64,000 nucleotides of DNA from positions 310,001 to 374,000 of the forward strand of contig NZ_SRIF01000001.1 in assembly GCF_004681185.1 (NCBI RefSeq), read 5' to 3'. The translations under genes and the position numbers were made by a program. This document shows positions 25,263 through 32,156 of this stretch, in pieces. Position 1 is the stretch's first letter. Every line of letters starts with the position of its first letter. The stretch is from Haloarcula amylovorans. Its GTDB lineage: Archaea > Halobacteriota > Halobacteria > Halobacteriales > Haloarculaceae. A model generated the notes under the pieces. It did not search any database, was not told the origin of the DNA, and worked only from the letters and a program-made list of their open reading frames with translations.

Positions 25263-25619
25263 GTGACCGATGACGAACAGGTGAAGGCGGCGCTCTCTGC
25301 ACTCGCCGACGGCGAGAGTGCGACGGCGCCCGAGTCGAGCGTCGGAGACCGGTGCTCGTTTGGTCGGGCGACCTCCGAGCGAGAGGCGAGTGCGGCTAGC
25401 GGGTCCGAAGATTATCACGCGGTCGTCGAGCGAGCGGCAACGGCGACGACGGACGTCGAGGCGGCGGCGCAGTTCGTCGAGGACGTCGGCCTCGACGCGC
25501 TCGAATCGGCCGTGGAACAGGCCGAACGCGAGGTGAGTGAACTGGCGACTGAGGGCCGCGCGGCGTTGACGGCGTTCGAGCGGTTCCAGTCGGTTGCCGA
25601 CAGTGCCGCGGAGGGCTGA
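25263..25619 (+). CDS. Small acidic helical protein, unknown
   Basis: A 118-residue protein from GTG 25263. The C-terminal half, DYHAVVERAATATTDVEAAA followed by QFVEDVGLDALESAVEQAER and EVSELATEGRAALTAFERFQ, is a continuous amphipathic helix, probably a coiled coil. A TTCTTACC element 24-31 nt upstream (25232-25239) fits a leaderless start. The gene is divergent from the Tad-like operon; a regulatory link is possible but untested. Confidence 0.55.
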   Translation: MTDDEQVKAALSALADGESATAPESSVGDRCSFGRATSEREASAASGSEDYHAVVERAATATTDVEAAAQFVEDVGLDALESAVEQAEREVSELATEGRAALTAFERFQSVADSAAEG

Positions 25620-25645
25620 GAGACCGACGGAACCGACGTCTCGGC

Positions 25646-26833
25646 CTACGTTCGGATGGTATTGCTCTCGATGTCGCGGGGGAAGAACGTCAGCCACTCG
25701 ACACCGTCCTCGGTGATAGCGATGGTATCCGAGTGGCGGTAGCCAGCGTCCTCGGTATAGACGCCCGGTTCGATGGTGTAGACCTGCCCCGGTTGCATCT
25801 CGGCGTCCTCGTCGGCGACGTGGTCGGCGTCGGTCCAGCCGCGGTCGATGTACGGCGGTTCGTGCGCGCCGAGTCCGATGTTGTGCCCGACGTGATGGCG
25901 CGCGAGGTCGGCGATTCCCTGTTCGCGGAAGAACTCTTGGACCTGTTCGTCCACGTAGGCGATCTCGACGCCGGGGCCGAGCGCGTCGATGGCGATGTCC
26001 TGAGCTTCCTTCATCAACTCGAAGTAGTGTCGCTGCTCGTCGCTGGGTTCGCCGACGAACATCGTCCGCTCCAGTTCGGAGTGATAGCCGTCGACGTTGG
26101 CCGACGCGCCGGTTACGAGTACGTCGCCCTCTGTGAGCCGTTCGTTAGGCGTATGGCCGTGTGGGAGCGCCGTCTCCTCGCCGGAGATGTAGCCCGCGTG
26201 GACCGGACCGTTCCCGCGAACCCGCTCGGCGTAGTTCTCGCCGAGCGTGTCTAGCATTGCTCGCGAGGCGTCCGTCGAGGCCCGCTGAGAGACCGTCGCC
26301 GGATGCGCGCCGACCTCGGTGTAGTCCGCGAGGTAGCGGTGGCCGAGGTTGGCCCAGCGAGCGGACTCGCGGATGCAGTCTATCTCCGCGTCGGTCTTCT
26401 CCCAGCGCATCCGGTCGACCCACGATTGGCTCTCGACGTCGACGAACGTCGAGAGCGCAGGGCCGTCGTAGCCCATCACGCCCGGCGCGCCGTCCGCATC
26501 GGCGACGACGCGTTCGACGCCGAGCGTATCGAGCATCTCGGCAGCCGTCTCGACGGGCCGACCCTGCGGGTAGTCGAAGTAGTGATGGACGGCGTCGATG
26601 CGCTCGTTGGGTTCGACGCGTTCGACCTCCAGTCGCGGCACCGTAATCTCGATGCGGTCCTGTGTGAGTGCGAGCACGACGGGCCGTTCGGTCTCGATGT
26701 GGGCGAACCCGGTGACGTACTCGATGGCCGTCGCGTCGAACCAGACGGCGGCGTCGGCGACCGTCTCGGCCAGATACTGGCGAAGAATCTCGATGCGGCC
26801 GCGATACTCGGACGCCGGGAGCTGTGTCGCCAT
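25646..26833 (-). CDS. M24-family (creatinase/aminopeptidase P-like) protein, probably non-metallo
   Basis: A 395-residue pita-bread-fold protein starting at ATG 26833. It has an N-terminal creatinase-like domain and a C-terminal M24 domain with HHVGHNIGLGAHEPP and QVYTIEPGVY. The first two metal Asp positions read G and E (VLVTGASANVDGYHSELERT) and the last Glu position reads Ser (GYRHSDTIAIT). His and one Glu are kept. It thus resembles creatinase-type hydrolases more than active Xaa-Pro peptidases. An upstream TATAAT-like box supports the start. Confidence 0.82.
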   Translation of the reverse strand: MATQLPASEYRGRIEILRQYLAETVADAAVWFDATAIEYVTGFAHIETERPVVLALTQDRIEITVPRLEVERVEPNERIDAVHHYFDYPQGRPVETAAEMLDTLGVERVVADADGAPGVMGYDGPALSTFVDVESQSWVDRMRWEKTDAEIDCIRESARWANLGHRYLADYTEVGAHPATVSQRASTDASRAMLDTLGENYAERVRGNGPVHAGYISGEETALPHGHTPNERLTEGDVLVTGASANVDGYHSELERTMFVGEPSDEQRHYFELMKEAQDIAIDALGPGVEIAYVDEQVQEFFREQGIADLARHHVGHNIGLGAHEPPYIDRGWTDADHVADEDAEMQPGQVYTIEPGVYTEDAGYRHSDTIAITEDGVEWLTFFPRDIESNTIRT

Positions 26834-26855
26834 GCCCTCGCTTTCGGTATAGGGC

Positions 26856-26861
26856 ATTATA
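26856..26861 (-). promoter_or_regulatory. TATA-like box for the M24 gene
   Basis: On the minus strand TATAAT (within CCTATAATG) lies 23-28 nt before ATG 26833. This supports a leaderless transcript and argues against the upstream in-frame ATG at 26857. Confidence 0.5.
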
Positions 26862-26955
26862 GGCGCGGTGGCGGCCTTGCCGCCGCGCAGTCGCCGAACT
26901 ACTTTCACCGCGGTCACGACACCTCTTTAGGAGCCGCTGGCATACGACCTGACAG

Positions 26956-28239
26956 ATGACACGGGTGATACACACCGGCGACACGCACATCGGGTACCAG
27001 CAGTACCACGTACCCGAGCGCCGGCAGGACTTCCTCGACGCCTTCCGTCGGGTCGTCCGTGACGCGATCGAGGACGATGTCGCCGCCGTCGTCCACGCGG
27101 GGGACCTCTTTCACGACCGACGACCGACGCTCTCCGATATCATGGGGACGCTCTCCGTGCTGGAGGAACTGGCCGACGCCGACGTTCCGTTTCTAGCTGT
27201 CGTGGGAAATCACGAGGCGAAGCGCGACGCGCAGTGGCTCGACCTCTACGAGTCGCTTGGGCTAGCGACGCGCCTCGACGCAGAACCGACCGTCGTAGGC
27301 GATACAGCATTCTACGGACTCGATTTCGTCCCGCGCTCCCAGCGAGAGGACTTAGCGTACGACTTCGCTGCCCACGACGCCGACCACGCCGCGCTGGTCA
27401 CGCACGGCCTCTTTCAGCCGTTCGACTACGGCGACTGGGACGCCGAGGATATTCTCGACCAGTCGCCCGTCGCCTTCGACGCCATGCTGCTGGGCGACAA
27501 CCACGACCCCGGAAAGCAACAACTCGACGAGACGTGGGTCACCTACTGCGGGTCGACCGAACGCGCGAGCGCCAGCGAACGCGAGGACCGCGGCTACAAC
27601 ATCGTCACGTTCGACGGCGAGACGCGCATCACCCGCCGCGGCATCGACACCCGCGAGTTCGTCTTCGTCGACGTGGAACTCGGTCCCGAGGAGGGAGTCG
27701 AGCGGGTCCGGCGTCGCGTCGGTGAGCACGACGTCGAAGACGCCGTCGTCATCGTCGGCATCGACGGCGACGGCGACCCGATTGCTCCCGCGAGCGTCGA
27801 GGAGTACGCGCTCGACGCCGGCGCACTCGTCGCCCGTGTCACCGACCACCGCAAACTCGCCACCGACGAGCGAGAGACGAGCGTCAGCTTCGCCGACCCG
27901 GACGACGCCGTCGCCGAACGCGTCCGCGAACTCGGTCTCAGTGGGGCCGCACAGGACATCGACGAGACGGTCCGGGCCTCGAAAGTCGCGGATGCCAACG
28001 TCGCGGATACGGTCCAAAATCGCGTGCAGGAACTCGTCGCCGAGGACCCCGACGCGCTGACCGCCGTCGGGCCAGTGGACGAATCGGCGGGAGACGAAGT
28101 GACGAACGACGAACCGACGAAGCCAGGAGGGACGACGGCGGAGGCCGACGGCGGACAGACGACGGCCGACGATGCGGCCGAGAGCGGGGAGACGATCGAC
28201 GACGCCGAGGACCAATCCAGCATGGGGGAGTTCCTGTGA
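26956..28239 (+). CDS. mre11: DNA double-strand break repair nuclease Mre11
   Basis: A 427-residue protein with the calcineurin-like phosphodiesterase core: HTGDTHIGYQQY (motif I, Asp and His), VVHAGDLFHDRRP (motif II), AVVGNHEAKRD (motif III, Asn-His), then VTHGLFQP and LLGDNHDP (motif V; GHxH is more usual). A C-terminal acidic, probably disordered tail of about 80 residues precedes FL at the end. It forms the Mre11-Rad50 end-processing complex; rad50 starts 13 nt downstream. Confidence 0.95.
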   Translation: MTRVIHTGDTHIGYQQYHVPERRQDFLDAFRRVVRDAIEDDVAAVVHAGDLFHDRRPTLSDIMGTLSVLEELADADVPFLAVVGNHEAKRDAQWLDLYESLGLATRLDAEPTVVGDTAFYGLDFVPRSQREDLAYDFAAHDADHAALVTHGLFQPFDYGDWDAEDILDQSPVAFDAMLLGDNHDPGKQQLDETWVTYCGSTERASASEREDRGYNIVTFDGETRITRRGIDTREFVFVDVELGPEEGVERVRRRVGEHDVEDAVVIVGIDGDGDPIAPASVEEYALDAGALVARVTDHRKLATDERETSVSFADPDDAVAERVRELGLSGAAQDIDETVRASKVADANVADTVQNRVQELVAEDPDALTAVGPVDESAGDEVTNDEPTKPGGTTAEADGGQTTADDAAESGETIDDAEDQSSMGEFL

Positions 28240-28252
28240 GGGGGGCGTACTG

Positions 28253-30931
28253 ATGCGGTTCCAACGCGTCGCCCTGGAGAACTTCAAGTGCTACGACGAC
28301 GCCGACCTCACGCTCTCGCCCGGCGTTACGGTCATCCACGGGCTGAACGGGAGCGGCAAATCCTCGCTGCTCGAAGCCTGTTTCTTCGCTCTCTACGGGT
28401 CGAAGGCCATCGACGAAAACTTAGACGAGGTTGTCACCATCGGGGCCGACGACTGCACCGTCGACCTGTGGTTCGCCCACGCCGGCGGCGACTACCACCT
28501 CACGCGCCGCGTCCGCAACACCGGCGAGCGAGCGACGACCGCCAAATGCGTCCTCGAAACGCCCGAGGAGACGTTCGAGGGCGCACGCGCTGTCCGTCGA
28601 CGAGTCACCGAACTCCTGCGGATGGACAGCGAGGCGTTCGTCAACTGCGCGTACGTCCGGCAGGGCGAGGTCAACAAACTCATCAACGCCTCGCCGGGCG
28701 AGCGACAGGACATGCTCGACGACCTCCTGCAACTGGGAAAACTGGAGACCTACCGAGAGCGAGCGAGTGACGCCCGCGTCGGCGTCAAGCGCGTCCGCGA
28801 GGACAAACAGAGCCGTCTCTCGCAACTGGACGAGCAGATTCAGGCCAAAGAGGATCGCGATCTCCACGAGCGCCTGAACGGACTGGAAAGCGAACTGAAC
28901 GACATGCAGGGGGAAATCGAACGCATCGAGGGGCAGCGAGAATCGGCGACAGAGACGCTGGAGCAAGCGAATGCCGTTCTAGAGGAGTACGAGGAGCGAC
29001 GGACCGAACTGGACGAATTGAGCGAGGAGATAACGGAACTGGAGACCGAGATCACCGAGACGGAGAGCGAGCGGAACGACCTCGAAACCCGAATCTCGGA
29101 GTTGAAAGACCGCCGCGAATCGCTCTCGGACGAGCTGAGCGAGACGGTCGCAGATAGCGAACTGGACGAGGCCGACCCTGTGGCTGTCGATGCCCGTCTG
29201 GACGACTTACAGGACCGCGACGAGGCGATTCAAGCGCGCATCACCGAACAGAGCGTCGAGGCCAAGGAGCACAACAGCACCGCCGACTCGCTGGAAGAAC
29301 AGGCCGAGGACCTCGAATCGCGTGCCGAGCAGAAGCGCGAGGAGGCCACAGAGGTCGCGTCGAGCCTCGAAGACGCCCGTGAGACCATCGCTGACCGCCG
29401 AGAGCGACTCGACGACATCGACGACGACATCGAGACACTCGAAGCCCGATTCGCGGACGCAGACGTGAGCCGCGAATCCGCCGAGGCTCACCACGACGAA
29501 GTATCTGCAGAACTCGACGAGGCTCGACAGCGAGTGACCGAGTTGGAGACGAAACTACAGAGCGAGCGCGAGTCGCTCCGCGAGGCCGAGGAGTTGCTCG
29601 ACGCCGGGAAGTGCCCCGAGTGCGGACAGGACGTCGAGGAGTCGCCCCACGTCGAGTCCATCGAAGACGACAGAGCGCGAGTCGCTGACCTGGAATCGAC
29701 CCTCGAAGATGCCCGCGAGAGAGTCGAGACGCTCGAAACGAGACTCGAACGCGCGGAGTCGCTCACCGACGCCGCCGACCAACTGGCGACGCTCGAAGAC
29801 AACCGCTCGAACGTCGTGCAATTGGTCGAGGAGAAAGAATCCGGATTGGAAGCCGACGAGGAACGGGTCGAGCAACTGCGCGAGGACGCCGCCGATCTCG
29901 ACTCGCAGGCCGAGGCGAAGCGCGAGAAGGCCGAGGCGAAGCGCGAGGAGGCCGACGACTGCCGGTCGGTCATCGCCGAGTGCAACCAAGAACGCCAACA
30001 GGTCAAGACGGCCATCCAGCGACTGGAGCGCGTCGAGACGCTGCTTTCCGACGTCGAGGAGTGCGAGCGTGAGATCGACCAGCGCCGCGAGACGCGCACG
30101 CGACTGGCCGAGACGAACGACCAGCGCCGGGAGCGCCTCGCCGAGAAGCGCGAGCGCAAGCAGGAACTGGACGAACAGGTCGACGAGTCTCGCATCGAGG
30201 AAGCACGCTCGGAGACACAACGCGCCGAAAACTACATCGAGAAGGCCGACGCGAAACTCGACGAGCTACGCGAGGAGCGCGACGATCTCCAGAGCGCCAT
30301 CGGTGCCGTCGAGAACGAACTCGACGAACTCGAATCGCTCAGAGAACGGCGCGAGGAACTGGCAGACAAAGTCGAGAAACTCCAGTCGCTGTACGACGAA
30401 GCCGAACAGCTACAGGAGATGTACGGCACGCTCCGAGCGGAACTGCGCCAGCGAAACGTCGAGACGCTCGAACGAATGCTGAACGAGACATTCTCGCTGG
30501 TGTACCAGAACGATTCGTACGCCCGCATCGAACTCGACGGGGAGTATCAGTTGACGGTGTTCCAGAAGGACGGCGAACCGCTGGAACCCGAACAGTTGTC
30601 AGGTGGCGAGCGCGCACTGTTCAACCTCAGCCTGCGCTGTGCCATCTACCGACTGCTCGCGGAGGGTATCGAGGGGTCGGCCCCGATGCCGCCGCTCATC
30701 CTCGACGAACCGACGGTGTTCCTCGACTCGGGCCACGTCACGCAGCTACTCGATCTGGTCGAGTACATGCGTGACGAGGTCGGCGTCGAGCAGATTCTGG
30801 TCGTCAGCCACGACGAGGAACTCGTCGGCGCGGCCGACGACCTCGTCCGCGTCGAGAAGAACGCCACCTCGAACCGCTCGCGGGTCGACCGCGTCGAGCG
30901 TATCGAGGAGACGGTCGCGGAACTGGCCTGA
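28253..30931 (+). CDS. rad50: DNA double-strand break repair ATPase Rad50
   Basis: An 892-residue SMC-like ATPase starting at ATG 28253. The N-terminal Walker A is GLNGSGKSS. A long Glu/Arg-rich antiparallel coiled coil follows, with the zinc hook CPEC near residue 457 in the middle. The C-terminal lobe has the ABC signature LSGGERALFNLSL and Walker B LILDEPTVFLD, with VVSHDEELVG (D- and H-loop). The layout and length match archaeal Rad50. It partners Mre11, encoded 13 nt upstream, in tethering and processing DNA ends. Confidence 0.96.
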   Translation: MRFQRVALENFKCYDDADLTLSPGVTVIHGLNGSGKSSLLEACFFALYGSKAIDENLDEVVTIGADDCTVDLWFAHAGGDYHLTRRVRNTGERATTAKCVLETPEETFEGARAVRRRVTELLRMDSEAFVNCAYVRQGEVNKLINASPGERQDMLDDLLQLGKLETYRERASDARVGVKRVREDKQSRLSQLDEQIQAKEDRDLHERLNGLESELNDMQGEIERIEGQRESATETLEQANAVLEEYEERRTELDELSEEITELETEITETESERNDLETRISELKDRRESLSDELSETVADSELDEADPVAVDARLDDLQDRDEAIQARITEQSVEAKEHNSTADSLEEQAEDLESRAEQKREEATEVASSLEDARETIADRRERLDDIDDDIETLEARFADADVSRESAEAHHDEVSAELDEARQRVTELETKLQSERESLREAEELLDAGKCPECGQDVEESPHVESIEDDRARVADLESTLEDARERVETLETRLERAESLTDAADQLATLEDNRSNVVQLVEEKESGLEADEERVEQLREDAADLDSQAEAKREKAEAKREEADDCRSVIAECNQERQQVKTAIQRLERVETLLSDVEECEREIDQRRETRTRLAETNDQRRERLAEKRERKQELDEQVDESRIEEARSETQRAENYIEKADAKLDELREERDDLQSAIGAVENELDELESLRERREELADKVEKLQSLYDEAEQLQEMYGTLRAELRQRNVETLERMLNETFSLVYQNDSYARIELDGEYQLTVFQKDGEPLEPEQLSGGERALFNLSLRCAIYRLLAEGIEGSAPMPPLILDEPTVFLDSGHVTQLLDLVEYMRDEVGVEQILVVSHDEELVGAADDLVRVEKNATSNRSRVDRVERIEETVAELA

Positions 30932-30952
30932 GGCGGCCCGAATCGGCCTGAT

Positions 30953-31381
30953 TCACTCGCGTCCCGTGAGAAACGCGACGGCCTCGCTCGCCGTTTCGGT
31001 CACGTCGTAGCCTCGTTGGCCGGCCGCGGTCGCTTCTTCCAGCAGTCCTGCCGCGCGGTACTCACCGAGTAATCCGTGCAAATCGCTCTCACAGAGGTCG
31101 TAGCTGTCCAGTAGTTGCTGGACGGAGAGTGGGCCGCGCGCGTCGAGTTCCACGAGGAGGCCGAGCGTCCGGTCGTCGTGGGCGGCGGTGACGACGGTTT
31201 GGACGGCGTCGGGAACCGCGCTCGCGGCCGTCGCGAGCGGCGATTCGCCTTCGACGGGTTCGAGGTCGTCGTTTGGGAGGTGGCGTTCCGCGCCGGTCTC
31301 GGGGTCGCGGACGAGACTTGCGTCGCTGGACTCCTTCAGCAGAAGATAGCGGGTGCCGGACTCGTCGCGGACGGTACGCAT
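30953..31381 (-). CDS. Conserved haloarchaeal protein with winged-helix-like C-terminus (DUF7346-like)
   Basis: A 142-residue protein. The N-terminus MRTVRDESGTRYLLLKESSD followed by ASLVRDPETGAER looks like a small beta domain. Residues 75-140 form a winged-helix-like domain (LSVQQLLDSYDLCESDLHGL and LGEYRAAGLLEEATAAGQRG). It could bind DNA. It lies convergent with rad50 and close to polB. No functional assignment is available. Confidence 0.6.
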   Translation of the reverse strand: MRTVRDESGTRYLLLKESSDASLVRDPETGAERHLPNDDLEPVEGESPLATAASAVPDAVQTVVTAAHDDRTLGLLVELDARGPLSVQQLLDSYDLCESDLHGLLGEYRAAGLLEEATAAGQRGYDVTETASEAVAFLTGRE

Positions 31382-31405
31382 ACCGGCGGTAGCCGACTCG
31401 CGCGG

Positions 31406-31822
31406 TTAGCCGTTGTGGTCGGTGGATGGGTCGTCAGTGGCGTCGGCGACGGTAGCGTCACCGTCTCCGTCGTCTTCGTCACTCCCCTCGCGGCTCCGAC
31501 GAAACCTCACGTAGCGGAAGGTCCCGTAGGCGAAGGCGATGACGCCGACGAGGAAGATGCGGAGGCCGAGGTCGGTGTTCCCCTCGAAGTAGATGAACAT
31601 CGGGCCCACCGAGAGCGCGAGCAACGCGACGTTGAACACGATGACGAGTTTCCAGAACAGCGCGGCCGTGTCGCTGGCGGCGCTGCCGTCCGGGGCACTG
31701 GGCGCTTCCGGAATCTCCGGCCCGAGGCTGTCCGGGTCGAACTCGTCGGGTTCGTGCGGACTCTTCTCGGAGAAGACGCTCTCCGGGGCATCCGGGTCAT
31801 CCTCGTCGGGACCGTCTAACAC
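31406..31822 (-). CDS. Small membrane protein with long acidic N-terminus (DUF7322-like)
   Basis: A 138-residue protein. The start is GTG 31822 (MLDGPDEDDP), supported by a minus-strand TTTTATC box at 31845-31851, about 23-29 nt upstream. Residues 1-50 are very acidic and disordered; two membrane helices follow (about residues 55-75 and 85-102) with a basic turn RFRRSREG, then an acidic tail. Function unknown. Confidence 0.6.
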   Translation of the reverse strand: MLDGPDEDDPDAPESVFSEKSPHEPDEFDPDSLGPEIPEAPSAPDGSAASDTAALFWKLVIVFNVALLALSVGPMFIYFEGNTDLGLRIFLVGVIAFAYGTFRYVRFRRSREGSDEDDGDGDATVADATDDPSTDHNG

Positions 31823-31857
31823 GGTACTGAGTCGAACCGCGACCGATAAAAGGACTT

Positions 31858-32049
31858 CTAGGCAACCTCGCTCAGCGACACGGCGGTGTCCGTCTGGACC
31901 CACGCGAGCGGGTTCTGCGCGTCGTAGAATACTGTCCCCTCTTCGGTCTCGTAGGTTTCGGTGGTCTGGACTGCGTCCGGGAGCGCAGGCTCTGACCGCA
32001 GGTCGTCCGCCCGATCCGACTGGCCGTCGGGAGATGCGTGGTGCGACAT
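31858..32049 (-). CDS. Very small haloarchaeal protein (DUF7331-like)
   Basis: A 63-residue protein starting at ATG 32049. The C-terminal half, TYETEEGTVFYDAQNPLAWV followed by QTDTAVSLSEVA, is the conserved part of a family I match to DUF7331. It is hydrophilic without membrane segments. It is divergent from polB, 107 nt away. Function unknown. Confidence 0.55.
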   Translation of the reverse strand: MSHHASPDGQSDRADDLRSEPALPDAVQTTETYETEEGTVFYDAQNPLAWVQTDTAVSLSEVA

Positions 32050-32124
32050 AGGGGCGTCAGCAGGTCGTATGTCATTGTATGGCATATACTTTCTGCCTGC
32101 GTCAAACACGGCCGACCGCCGACG

Positions 32125-32130
32125 TTTTTA
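32125..32130 (+). promoter_or_regulatory. TATA-like box of polB
   Basis: TTTTTA lies 27-32 nt before ATG 32157, fitting a leaderless transcript and deciding the polB start against the longer in-frame reading to 32079. Confidence 0.5.
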
Positions 32131-32156
32131 TGGGGGGTCTCGAAAGGTGGGCAAGC

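Noticed and set aside
25243..25266. Seven-codon ORF MADPDGP ending in a TGA that overlaps GTG 25263
   Set aside because: The arrangement resembles the leader ORF at 40551, but here the TATA-like element is at leaderless distance from GTG 25263 and too close to the short ORF.
32079..32156. N-terminal extension of polB and similar long upstream frames (AKR, DHH, radical SAM)
   Set aside because: Promoter position and family N-termini support the later starts; the extensions are not conserved in character.
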